DNA of 64,000 nt, from contig NZ_JALJYF010000001.1 in the NCBI RefSeq assembly GCF_024170465.1, forward strand, positions 496,001-560,000, in the 5' to 3' direction. Both the position numbers and the translations under genes were made by a program. The DNA comes from Natronospira proteinivora (lineage in GTDB: Bacteria; Pseudomonadota; Gammaproteobacteria; Natronospirales; Natronospiraceae). Of the stretch, positions 54,977 through 63,108 are shown piece after piece. Within the stretch, counting starts at the first letter, position 1, and each line of letters starts with the position of its first letter. The notes under the pieces are model-generated. The model had not been told where the DNA came from. It saw nothing but the letters and a program-made list of their open reading frames with translations, and did no database searches.

Positions 54977-56722
54977 TCAGGCCGCCTGTTGTTTTTTCTG
55001 TTGGGATTTCAGTTCCGCCCGCAACTCCTTGCGAAGTACCTTGCCGACGGGGGTCTTGGGGAGCTCATCCCGAAAGATGAATTTCCTGGGTCGCTTGTAG
55101 CCAGCGAGATTGGTCTTGCAATGGGCGGCCAGCTCCGATTCGGTCAGGCTGTCATCCCGCTTGACCACAAAGGCCCAGACTGCCTCACCCGATTGTTCAT
55201 CCTCCACGCCTACCACCGCGGATTCATGAACCTTGTCCAGCTGGGCCAGGCAGTCCTCTACTTCATTGGGATACACATTGAAGCCACTCACCAGAATCAT
55301 GTCCTTCTTGCGGTCCACAATCCGGAAAAAGCCGTCTTCTTCCATCTCCGCCACATCCCCGGTGTAAAGCCAGCCGTCCCGGAGAGTATTGGCGGTCTCC
55401 TCCGGCCTATGCCAGTAGCCTTGCATGATCTGTGGCCCTCGGGCGATCAATTCCCCCGGCTCGCCCAATGGCACACATTGACCCTCATCATCCACCAGGC
55501 GAACTTCGGTGCCCGGCGCGGGAATGCCGATGCTATCCTTTCGAGGCCGGCTGATGGGATTGAAGCAGAGCAGGGGAGAGCTCTCAGTCAAGCCATAGCC
55601 TTCCACAATGGGGCAGCCCACCACCTTCTGCCAGCGCTCGGCCACCGATTGGTGCAGGGCGGTGCCACCGGCCAGGGCCACTTTCATGGTCTTGGGCGGG
55701 TAGACGTTGAACCACTCCTCATTGAGCAGGGCGTTATAAAGGGTATTGACCCCGGTGATCCAGTTGACCGGGTAATTCTCCAGCGCCCGCTGGCAGTTCT
55801 GGATGGGCCGGGGGCTGGGTACCAGCACATTACGACCGCCATGGTGGTAGAACAGCAGCAAATTCACCGTGAAGGCGAAGATGTGATACATGGGCAGGGC
55901 GGTGACCACGCAATCCTTGCCGGCCTCCACATAGCCCAGGGAGATGAGATCCAGCTGGCGCATGTTCACCAGCAGGTTGCCATGGCTGAGCAGGGCTCCT
56001 TTGGCCACCCCGGTTGTGCCGCCGGTGTATTGGAGCACTGCCCCTTCATCCAGACCCAGGTCTGCCGTGTAATCGGCCACCTTGATGTCCTGTTCGGCTT
56101 GGCGACGGCGGCCCATCTCCACCGCCCGGACAATGGGGGTGGCGGCCATTTCATAATCGGGAATGGCCCGGTTCCAGTAACGCAATACGAATTTCATGAT
56201 CCCCCGTACCACCGTGGGGAACCACTGGGCCACGCTGGCCACCACCACATGCTCCACCGGGGTCTCGGTAATCACCGATTCCAGCTTGTCCATGAACATG
56301 TCCATGATGACCACGGCTTCCACCCCGGCATCATTGAACTGATGTTTCATTTCCGGGGCGGTATAGAGGGGATTGGTATTGACCAGAACGCAGCCGGCCT
56401 TGAGCACTCCGAAGGCGGCTACCGGAAAAGACAGGCAGTTGGGCATCTGTACCGCCACCCGGGCCCCGCGTTCCAGGCCCAGCTCTTCGCGCAGATACAC
56501 GGCAAAGGCGTCGGACATGGCTTCCACTTCCGAATAACGCAGGGAGCCGTTCATGCCATTGGCCATGCAGGCGGTGAAAGCGATGTGATCGGGGTACTTT
56601 TCGGCGGCTTCACGAATCAGTCCAGGGAGATTGTCGTAGCCGGCCACCACATCCGAGGGTTCAAACGGTTTTTCATACTGATCGGACCAGGGCGCCTTGT
56701 CATAGGCCTGGCAATCACTCAT
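54977..56722 (-). CDS. fadD: Long-chain fatty-acid-CoA ligase (FadD-like)
   Basis: The 581-residue enzyme of the ANL family activates a fatty acid with ATP and CoA. It shows LQYTGGTTGVAKGALLSHGN (P-loop), EGYGLTESSPLL, the hinge DRKKDMILVSGFNVYP and the C-terminal catalytic Lys in LPKTPVGKVLRKEL. Start ATG 56722. It leads the pair with the BASS carrier. A long frame on the opposite strand (54941-56878) is a GC-bias shadow. Confidence 0.93.
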   Translation of the reverse strand: MSDCQAYDKAPWSDQYEKPFEPSDVVAGYDNLPGLIREAAEKYPDHIAFTACMANGMNGSLRYSEVEAMSDAFAVYLREELGLERGARVAVQMPNCLSFPVAAFGVLKAGCVLVNTNPLYTAPEMKHQFNDAGVEAVVIMDMFMDKLESVITETPVEHVVVASVAQWFPTVVRGIMKFVLRYWNRAIPDYEMAATPIVRAVEMGRRRQAEQDIKVADYTADLGLDEGAVLQYTGGTTGVAKGALLSHGNLLVNMRQLDLISLGYVEAGKDCVVTALPMYHIFAFTVNLLLFYHHGGRNVLVPSPRPIQNCQRALENYPVNWITGVNTLYNALLNEEWFNVYPPKTMKVALAGGTALHQSVAERWQKVVGCPIVEGYGLTESSPLLCFNPISRPRKDSIGIPAPGTEVRLVDDEGQCVPLGEPGELIARGPQIMQGYWHRPEETANTLRDGWLYTGDVAEMEEDGFFRIVDRKKDMILVSGFNVYPNEVEDCLAQLDKVHESAVVGVEDEQSGEAVWAFVVKRDDSLTESELAAHCKTNLAGYKRPRKFIFRDELPKTPVGKVLRKELRAELKSQQKKQQAA

Positions 56723-56874
56723 CGGATTTCCCCTTCATTCAAACGATCGTTCCAGCGTACCACCGGAATGGAAAAATGGGGATACCCCAAGCCCCCTGGA
56801 TTGCTTTTCCCTGAGGGAACCCCGGCTTTGCTAGAATGCCCAAGTTCAGGAATCTGCCAAGAGACTCAAGCATC

Positions 56875-57384
56875 GTGATCAACCGTCTGCTGGAAGCCCG
56901 ACCCTTCAATGCTGCCGCCGCCGCCGTCTGCGCGGTGTTGCTGGCCTATGCCTACTACAGCCAGTTTGTGGTGGGCCTGGAGCCCTGTCCCCTGTGCATC
57001 TTTCAGCGGGTGGCGATGATTCTCTTGATGCTGCTGTTCATTGCCGGGGCCATTGTCGGCGGGGGCCAGATCCGTTCCCGGATCATCGCCGGGTTGACGG
57101 GGCTGACCGCCCTGGGCGGGGCCAGCATCTCCGCCTGGCATATCTATCAGCAAAACCAGCCGGCGGAAGAATGGGCCAGCTGCGGCGGTGACCTGAGCTA
57201 CATGTTTGAGGTCTTTTCCTTCTGGGAGGCCCTGGAAATGGCCTTTACCGGCACCGGGGACTGTGCCGAGGTGGACTGGGCCTTTCTGGGTGTCTCCATG
57301 CCTGCCTGGGTGGGGCTCTGGTTCCTGGCCCTGGGCGCGGTGGGCGTCTGGGCCAACTGGCGGGCCGCCCGGCCACCATTCTAG
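56875..57384 (+). CDS. dsbB: Disulfide bond formation protein B
   Basis: A four-helix inner-membrane protein that reoxidises DsbA with quinone. CPLC (EPCPLCIFQRV) is the first redox pair and the second periplasmic Cys pair is Cys in WASCGGD and GDCAEVD. GTG 56875 gives 169 residues with CPLC at 38, as in Pseudomonas DsbB; ATG 56836 would add 13 residues and would overlap a likely -10, TAGAAT at 56832-56837. Confidence 0.9.
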   Translation: MINRLLEARPFNAAAAAVCAVLLAYAYYSQFVVGLEPCPLCIFQRVAMILLMLLFIAGAIVGGGQIRSRIIAGLTGLTALGGASISAWHIYQQNQPAEEWASCGGDLSYMFEVFSFWEALEMAFTGTGDCAEVDWAFLGVSMPAWVGLWFLALGAVGVWANWRAARPPF

Positions 57385-57411
57385 CGGTAGCCGGACGTCG
57401 CTTTTGCCCCA

Positions 57412-58287
57412 TTAACCGGCCGTGGGCGGCACCCGGCCAAAGCGGCCACTACGAAAATCCTCGATGGTTTGCTGGATCTCCGCCTGGCTGTTCATCACGA
57501 AGGGCCCGTAACCCACGATGGGCTCGTCGATGGGCTCCCCGCCAAGGACCAATACCAAGGCCTCATTATTGGCCTCCACCAGGGCGCCTTCGCCCTCCGT
57601 GCCCAGCACCGCCAGTTCGCCCTCGCGGACCACGGTGTCCCCATTAACTTGAACCGTGCCCTTGAGCACCACCACCAGTCCGGACCAGCCTTCCGGCATG
57701 GGCAGGCGGGTGCCGGCGTTGGGTTTTAGCCGCAGGTCCCAGACATTCATGGGCGTGAAGGTCTTGGCCGGGCCCTGGTGACCCTCGTAGTCCCCGGCAA
57801 TTACCCGCAGCTGACCGGCCTCATCGGCCAGGTCCACCCGGGGAAAGTCGGCGTCCAGCAGGGTCTGGTAGCCGGGCTGGGTCATCTTGTCCTTGGCCGG
57901 CAGATTGACCCAGAGCTGGACCATTTCCAGCCGCCCGCCATTGCGGGTGAAGGTTTCGGAATGAAACTCCTGGTGCTGGATGCCGCCACCACTGGTCATC
58001 CACTGCACATCCCCGGGCCCGATCTTGCCGCCGGCCCCGGTGGAATCCAGGTGCTCCACCTCGCCGTCATACACCAGGGTGACCGTCTCGATGCCCCGGT
58101 GGGGGTGTTCGCCCACGCCCCGCGGGGTGTCGGCGGGCTCGAAATCCATGGGCCCGGCATGGTCCAGCAGCAGAAAGGGGCTGATGTCATGCCCGTGGCG
58201 GTCATAGGAGAACAGCGAACGAACGGGGAAGCCGTTGCCCACCCAATGCCGGGGCGGTGCGCTGTAGGTTGCTTGAATCTGTTTCAT
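57412..58287 (-). CDS. Pirin family protein
   Basis: The 291-residue bicupin has the pirin iron site HPHRGIETVTLV and the conserved DVQWMTSGGGIQHQE. Pirins vary in role, from quercetinase activity to redox-linked regulation. ATG 58287 has GGGAGGA four to five bases ahead; the longer frame to 58413 would cross the LysR operator. Divergent from a LysR gene, a very common pairing. Confidence 0.92.
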   Translation of the reverse strand: MKQIQATYSAPPRHWVGNGFPVRSLFSYDRHGHDISPFLLLDHAGPMDFEPADTPRGVGEHPHRGIETVTLVYDGEVEHLDSTGAGGKIGPGDVQWMTSGGGIQHQEFHSETFTRNGGRLEMVQLWVNLPAKDKMTQPGYQTLLDADFPRVDLADEAGQLRVIAGDYEGHQGPAKTFTPMNVWDLRLKPNAGTRLPMPEGWSGLVVVLKGTVQVNGDTVVREGELAVLGTEGEGALVEANNEALVLVLGGEPIDEPIVGYGPFVMNSQAEIQQTIEDFRSGRFGRVPPTAG

Positions 58288-58414
58288 GATGTCCTCCCGG
58301 CCCGTCGGCGGCTGCCGTTTACAGCTCGCCTGGGGCCTACGTCGGTTGCCAAATGTCACGGACAGTGTGGGCCTGGAACGCTGGCAGCGGTAGGGGTCAG
58401 AATCTATACTCACC

Positions 58415-58430
58415 GTTCCATTTATGGAAC
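58415..58430. promoter_or_regulatory. Palindromic operator between pirin and LysR genes
   Basis: GTTCCAT, TT, ATGGAAC is a perfect 16-base palindrome ending ten bases before the LysR start and 127 bases before the pirin start. It is the likely LysR self-regulation site and overlaps its promoter. Confidence 0.65.
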
Positions 58431-58439
58431 GATAGAGCC

Positions 58440-59345
58440 ATGCAAGACCTTAACGACCTCTATTACTACGCCCAGGTGGTGGACCACGGCGGCTTCGCCC
58501 CGGCGGCCCGGGCCCTGGGGGAAGCCAAGTCCAAGCTCAGCCGCCGCGTGGCCGCGCTGGAGGCCCATCTGGGCGTGCGTTTGCTGCAGCGCTCCACCCG
58601 CCATGTCACCGTCACCGAGATCGGCCGCGTCTATTATGACCATTGCAAGGCCATGCTGCTCCAGGCCGACGCCGCCCAGGAAGCCATCGACAGCCGCCGC
58701 TCGGCGCCTTGCGGGGTGGTGCGCCTGAGCTGCCCGGTGGCCCTGCTGGACACCCGCATCAGCCCCATGCTGGCCGAGTTCCTGGATCGTTACCCCCAGG
58801 TAACCCTGCATGTGGATGCCACCGACCGCCGGGTGGACCTGGTGGAGGAGGGTTTTGATTTGGCCCTTCGGGTACGGCCCCTGCCCCTGGAGGACAGTGA
58901 TCTGGCCCTGCGCCGGCTCTCGGAAAGCGAGCAATGCATCCTGGCCAGCCCGAAATTGCTTCGTGAGCGTGGCCGGCCCCGCGCGCCCACGGATCTCTCC
59001 GAATACCCCAGCCTGGCCCTGGGTGTGGCCCGGGAACGTTATGTCTGGCATCTTCAGGGCCCGGACGGCGACGCGGTTCGGGTGCCGCATCAGCCCCGCC
59101 TGGTCACCCAAAGCATGCCGGCGCTTCAGGCCGCGGCCGAAGCGGGGCAGGGCGTGGTCCAGCTACCCCGCATGATGGTCGCGGATGCCCTGGCCGAGGG
59201 GCGCTTGCTGAGCGTGCTGGGCGAGTGGGCACCGCCCCGGGAAATGCTGCATGTGGTTTTCCCCTCCCGCCGCGGCCAGCTGCCCGCCGTGCGCACACTA
59301 ATCGACTTCCTGGCAAAGGGCTTTGCTCGCCTGGATGAGGCGTGA
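58440..59345 (+). CDS. LysR-type transcriptional regulator
   Basis: A 301-residue regulator: N-terminal helix-turn-helix (FAPAARALGEAKSKLSRRVAALE at about 19-41) and a substrate-binding domain from about 90 (GVVRLSCPVALLDTRI, EEGFDLALRVRPL). ATG 58440 is the natural start; the frame to 58353 is longer but would cover the palindrome. It probably controls the divergent pirin gene. Confidence 0.93.
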   Translation: MQDLNDLYYYAQVVDHGGFAPAARALGEAKSKLSRRVAALEAHLGVRLLQRSTRHVTVTEIGRVYYDHCKAMLLQADAAQEAIDSRRSAPCGVVRLSCPVALLDTRISPMLAEFLDRYPQVTLHVDATDRRVDLVEEGFDLALRVRPLPLEDSDLALRRLSESEQCILASPKLLRERGRPRAPTDLSEYPSLALGVARERYVWHLQGPDGDAVRVPHQPRLVTQSMPALQAAAEAGQGVVQLPRMMVADALAEGRLLSVLGEWAPPREMLHVVFPSRRGQLPAVRTLIDFLAKGFARLDEA

Positions 59346-59382
59346 ATACCAATCGATAAACACTTAACCGGGAGTGTATTGA

Positions 59383-59454
59383 ATGATCCTGACCCACCAA
59401 CGGCTCGTACTGATCCCGCCGGTCCAGCCCAAGGGCCCGGGCTATCTCTACTGA
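59383..59454 (+). CDS. Possible 23-residue leader peptide
   Basis: ATG 59383 follows GGGAG at eight bases and opens a 23-codon frame with Pro-Pro and Pro-Lys-Gly-Pro-Gly, ending in TGA 22 bases before the carrier's ATG. The strong ribosome site is the only support. It could be a leader peptide or a chance frame. Confidence 0.3.
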   Translation: MILTHQRLVLIPPVQPKGPGYLY

Positions 59455-59476
59455 GGCATCGAACAAGGGAAGCACC

Positions 59477-60901
59477 ATGGCCAAGCGATTCCGCCGGGCG
59501 CTGAAACTCGCTCTGGGCCCGGCGGCCTTTCTCATTACCCTGCTGACGCCGGCTCCCCTGGGGCTGGATACCGCCGCCTGGCTGGTCTGCGGCCTGGCCG
59601 CCTGGATGATGATCTGGTGGATTGGAGAAGTCCTGCCCCTGGCGGTGACCGCCTTGTTGCCGGTGCTGGTTTTGCCGCTGAGCGGGGTGGTGTCTCTCAG
59701 CGCGGCCACCGCGCCCTATGCCAACCCCGTGGTTTTTCTGTTCCTGGGGGGCTTTCTGTTGGCCCTGGCCATTCAGTCCAGCGGCCTGCACCGGCGCATG
59801 GCCCACAAGGTGGTCGCCCTGGGCGGCGCTCGGCTGGATTACCTGGTGGCCGCCGTCATGGCGGCTACTGCCGTGCTCAGCATGTGGATCAGCAATACCG
59901 CGGCCGCCGCCATTCTGCTGCCCATTGCCCTGTCCATTCTGGCCCTGGCCCGGCAGGGGGAGGCCAGCCAGCCTAAAGACCCGCTGGCCCCGGCCCTGCT
60001 CATCGGCGTGGCCTTTGCGGCCAATATCGGCGGCATGGCCACGCTCATCGGTACCCCGCCCAATGCCATTCTGGCCGCCTATCTGGGCGAGCAATACGAC
60101 ATCCATGTCAGTTTCGCCGGATGGATGATGGTGGCCCTGCCCATCAGCCTGGTCTTGCTGGCCCTGGCCTGGTGGACCCTGGTGCGCGTCTGCTTCCCCG
60201 TGGGCCAGATTCCAGTGGCCGGCCTGGCCGAACGTTTCGCCGAGCAACGCCGTGAACTGGGCCCCTGGCGTGTGTCCGAAAAACGGGTGGCGGGGGTCTT
60301 TCTCCTGGCGGTGCTGGCCTGGATGTTTCGTCCGCTGTTGGAAGGGCTTCTGCCGGGGATCGACGATGCCATCATTGCCCTGGCCGCCGCCATGTTGCTG
60401 TTTATCCTCCCCAGCGGTGATGCGGCAATGCCCCGGCTGCTGGATTGGGAACAGACCCGCAATCTACCCTGGGGGGTGTTGATCCTGATCGGTGGCGGTT
60501 TGAGTCTGGGGATTGCGGTGCAGGAAACCGGCCTGGCCGATGCCATTGCCGAAGGCCTCAAAGACCTCAGCGATCAACCCTTGGTCATCCTGGTGGTGCT
60601 GGTGGCAGTGATTGCCATGCTGGTGAGTCATGTCACCTCCAACACCGCCGCCGCGGCCACGCTCATTCCCGTGGTGGCCGCCGTGGCTGCCAGCATTGAA
60701 GTGTCACCGTTGATCCTGGCCATGCCCGTGGCCCTGGCCGCTTCCTGCGCCTTCATGCTGCCCAACGCCACCCCACCCAATGCCATTGTCTTCGGCAGCA
60801 ATCGCCTGCGCGTACCCCAGATGCTCAAGGCCGGGGCCGTGCTGAGCGGATTGAGTATTGCGCTGATGCTGCTGGTGGGGCTTATCCTTTACCAATTCTA
60901 A
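59477..60901 (+). CDS. SLC13/DASS family sodium-coupled anion transporter
   Basis: The 474-residue carrier has the two SNT hairpin signatures (SMWISNTAAAAILLPIA and SHVTSNTAAAATLIPVV) and AFMLPNATPPNAIVFG. It shares the family, not close identity, with the carrier at 21386-22774. Preceded by a possible leader peptide, followed by sixA 22 bases on. A di/tricarboxylate is the likely cargo. Confidence 0.9.
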   Translation: MAKRFRRALKLALGPAAFLITLLTPAPLGLDTAAWLVCGLAAWMMIWWIGEVLPLAVTALLPVLVLPLSGVVSLSAATAPYANPVVFLFLGGFLLALAIQSSGLHRRMAHKVVALGGARLDYLVAAVMAATAVLSMWISNTAAAAILLPIALSILALARQGEASQPKDPLAPALLIGVAFAANIGGMATLIGTPPNAILAAYLGEQYDIHVSFAGWMMVALPISLVLLALAWWTLVRVCFPVGQIPVAGLAERFAEQRRELGPWRVSEKRVAGVFLLAVLAWMFRPLLEGLLPGIDDAIIALAAAMLLFILPSGDAAMPRLLDWEQTRNLPWGVLILIGGGLSLGIAVQETGLADAIAEGLKDLSDQPLVILVVLVAVIAMLVSHVTSNTAAAATLIPVVAAVAASIEVSPLILAMPVALAASCAFMLPNATPPNAIVFGSNRLRVPQMLKAGAVLSGLSIALMLLVGLILYQF

Positions 60902-60923
60902 AGACAGGAGCCCAACCGCCGCC

Positions 60924-61433
60924 ATGCAAAGCCAAGCCACAGCCAGACGATTGATCCTCATGCGCCACGGCGAGGCCGGCACCGCCTCGGCCATGGGTGT
61001 GGCCGGGGATTATGAACGCCCCTTGACCCAGCGTGGCGCAGTGGATGTACAGCAAATGGCTGGGTGGCTGAAAGCCCAGCAATGGGCCCCGGAAGCCATC
61101 CTCTGCTCCCCGGCACGGCGCACCCGGGAGACGGCCCGATTGATTCGGGAGGGCTTGTCACTGCCGGAACACAGCGAGCAGGTGGATGAACAACTCTACC
61201 TGGCCGAGGAAAGTACCCTGCTGTCGGTGCTGGCCGAGCAATCCGCCAAGATCCAAACCCTGATGCTGGTGGGGCATAACCCGGGCCTGGCCGACCTGAT
61301 CGCCCGCCTGAGCGGGCAGGCCCATCCCGTTCCACCCGCCACCATGGCATTGCTCGAAGCCCACACCCCGGACTGGCAACTCTCAGGCCAAATCCTCCAG
61401 GTCCATGCCGTGCAACAGCCGGGGCTGGAATAG
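60924..61433 (+). CDS. sixA: Phosphohistidine phosphatase SixA
   Basis: A 169-residue histidine phosphatase with the RHG motif LILMRHGEAG, CSPARRTRETARLI and VGHNPGLADLI. SixA removes phosphate from the His of phosphotransfer domains and NPr. It lies 22 bases after the carrier. No histidine kinase is adjacent. Confidence 0.9.
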   Translation: MQSQATARRLILMRHGEAGTASAMGVAGDYERPLTQRGAVDVQQMAGWLKAQQWAPEAILCSPARRTRETARLIREGLSLPEHSEQVDEQLYLAEESTLLSVLAEQSAKIQTLMLVGHNPGLADLIARLSGQAHPVPPATMALLEAHTPDWQLSGQILQVHAVQQPGLE

Positions 61434-61438
61434 GCGAT

Positions 61439-62896
61439 TTATTGCCCGGCGCTGCGATACCGCCGTCCCGGCATCCGAATCGCCAGGGCGGCCAGCAGGG
61501 CAATGCCGGTGGAGACGGCGGCGAGCAGGAAGGTATCGGAGTAGGGCGCGGCAGCCTCGCTGGCGGTATAAAGCGGGTTCAGGCCCGAGCCGGCGGCGGC
61601 CTTTCGAAAGGCCAGAAAGGCCCCCACCGTGGCTGCCCCCATGCCCGCGCCCAGAAAGAAGAACAGCTGATAAATCCCCGAACCAATCCCGGCGATATCC
61701 TTGGACAGGGCGGTGGAAGCCGCATTGGCATTGGGCGACATCACCCCCGCAAAGCCAATCCCCATGACAAGCAGGCCCGCTGCAATCACCACTGGCGAGG
61801 CATCCGCCTGTGCGGAGAGAAACACCAGCCCGGCCAGTACCGCCACCAGACAGCTCATCAACAACCGCCGGGCGCCGAAGCGATCCGACAGCCGGCCCGC
61901 CAGCGGCGAAAAAAGGAAAATCGCAAAGGCACTGGGTGCCAAGACCAGCCCGGCTCCCAGGGCCGTGAGTCCGTGCTGCTCAATCATCAACAGGGGAATC
62001 AGAAACAGTCCCCCGCCCAGGAAAGCCGCCTGGGCGAACAGCGCCAGAACACAAGCCGCCACAAAGGTCCGGTTTCGAAACAGGGCCGGCGGCGCAAAGG
62101 GCCGGGGGGAATAGCGAACATGCCGGGCAAAGGCCAGACCGCTTAACACGGCAATCAATAACGGCCCCCAGGTTTTCGGCGAGGCCAGGCCCGATTGCTC
62201 AATACCGGTCACCCCCAGCAAAAACGAACCGGCACTCAGTGAGATGAACAGCCCACCGGCCAAGCCGAAATCCCGCAGCGTGCCCTTGGCCCGTTCACTG
62301 GGGTCGGTATCCGGCATATGCCGATAGGCCGCCCCCGCCAGTATCACCAACAGGCCCAGCGTGCCCAGAAACAGCCATTGCCAGCCCCCCAGGCTCACCA
62401 CCACGCCACCAATAATGGGCCCGGCCGCCGCCCCGATCCCTACACTGGAGACCACCGTGCCAAAGGCCTGCCCGCGCTGTCCTGCTGGAAACAGCCGAGT
62501 CACCGAGCCCAGGGCCAGAGCCGGAATCGCCGCCGCCCCCGATGCCTGCAATACCCGTCCGCTCACCAGCACTCCGAAATTGGGGGCCAGGGCGCACAGC
62601 AGGGAACCGCAGGCAAACACCGCCAGGGCCACCAGAAACGTCAGCCGCAGGCTCACAAAATCCGTAATCCGCCCGTACAGGGCTGTACCCACCGCAAAGA
62701 CCAGGGCATAGGCGGTAATAATCCAGCCAATGGCACTGGCCGAGACCCCCAGATCTACCCGGATCTCGGGAATGGCCACATTGATCATGCTGTTATTGAG
62801 CACACTGACAAACACCGCCAGCGCCATAATGACCAGCAACGCCTTTCCCCTGGCCCGGCTCGCACCGGCCCCCTGTGTCTGATCATCGCCCGTCAT
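61439..62896 (-). CDS. MFS multidrug exporter, DHA2-type
   Basis: The 485-residue protein has about 14 helices, VLNNSMINVAIPEI, ALYGRITDFVSLR (motif A), GRVLQASGAAAIPALALG and SVGIGAAAGPIIGGVV (motif C, drug/H+ antiport). It resembles EmrB and TetA(K) exporters. Convergent with sixA, five bases apart. Confidence 0.9.
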   Translation of the reverse strand: MTGDDQTQGAGASRARGKALLVIMALAVFVSVLNNSMINVAIPEIRVDLGVSASAIGWIITAYALVFAVGTALYGRITDFVSLRLTFLVALAVFACGSLLCALAPNFGVLVSGRVLQASGAAAIPALALGSVTRLFPAGQRGQAFGTVVSSVGIGAAAGPIIGGVVVSLGGWQWLFLGTLGLLVILAGAAYRHMPDTDPSERAKGTLRDFGLAGGLFISLSAGSFLLGVTGIEQSGLASPKTWGPLLIAVLSGLAFARHVRYSPRPFAPPALFRNRTFVAACVLALFAQAAFLGGGLFLIPLLMIEQHGLTALGAGLVLAPSAFAIFLFSPLAGRLSDRFGARRLLMSCLVAVLAGLVFLSAQADASPVVIAAGLLVMGIGFAGVMSPNANAASTALSKDIAGIGSGIYQLFFFLGAGMGAATVGAFLAFRKAAAGSGLNPLYTASEAAAPYSDTFLLAAVSTGIALLAALAIRMPGRRYRSAGQ

Positions 62897-63108
62897 GAAG
62901 GCCTCGGCTTGATGGGGCAGAAGACCAAAAGCAGGAAACCATGGCCCGGGCCCCGAAGGATGGAATGCGGTAAAACAAACCCATTTTAGCAGCCAGCTCC
63001 CGTAACTCGAAATTCCACCCCAAAACGACTAGGCTTGAACAAGCGCCAAAGAATCACCGCACAAGGAGCCGTGCCATCCAGCCCCAGCCCCCCATACCCG
63101 GCCAGCAC

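Noticed and set aside
54941-56878. 645-codon frame opposite the acyl-CoA ligase
   Set aside because: It has no recognisable domain, is His/Gly rich and covers the whole fadD-like gene in antisense.
62897-63108. attC sites or cassettes left of intI
   Set aside because: No RYYYAAC/GTRRRRY core pair is visible. This side is the 3' end of intI, where cassettes are not expected.
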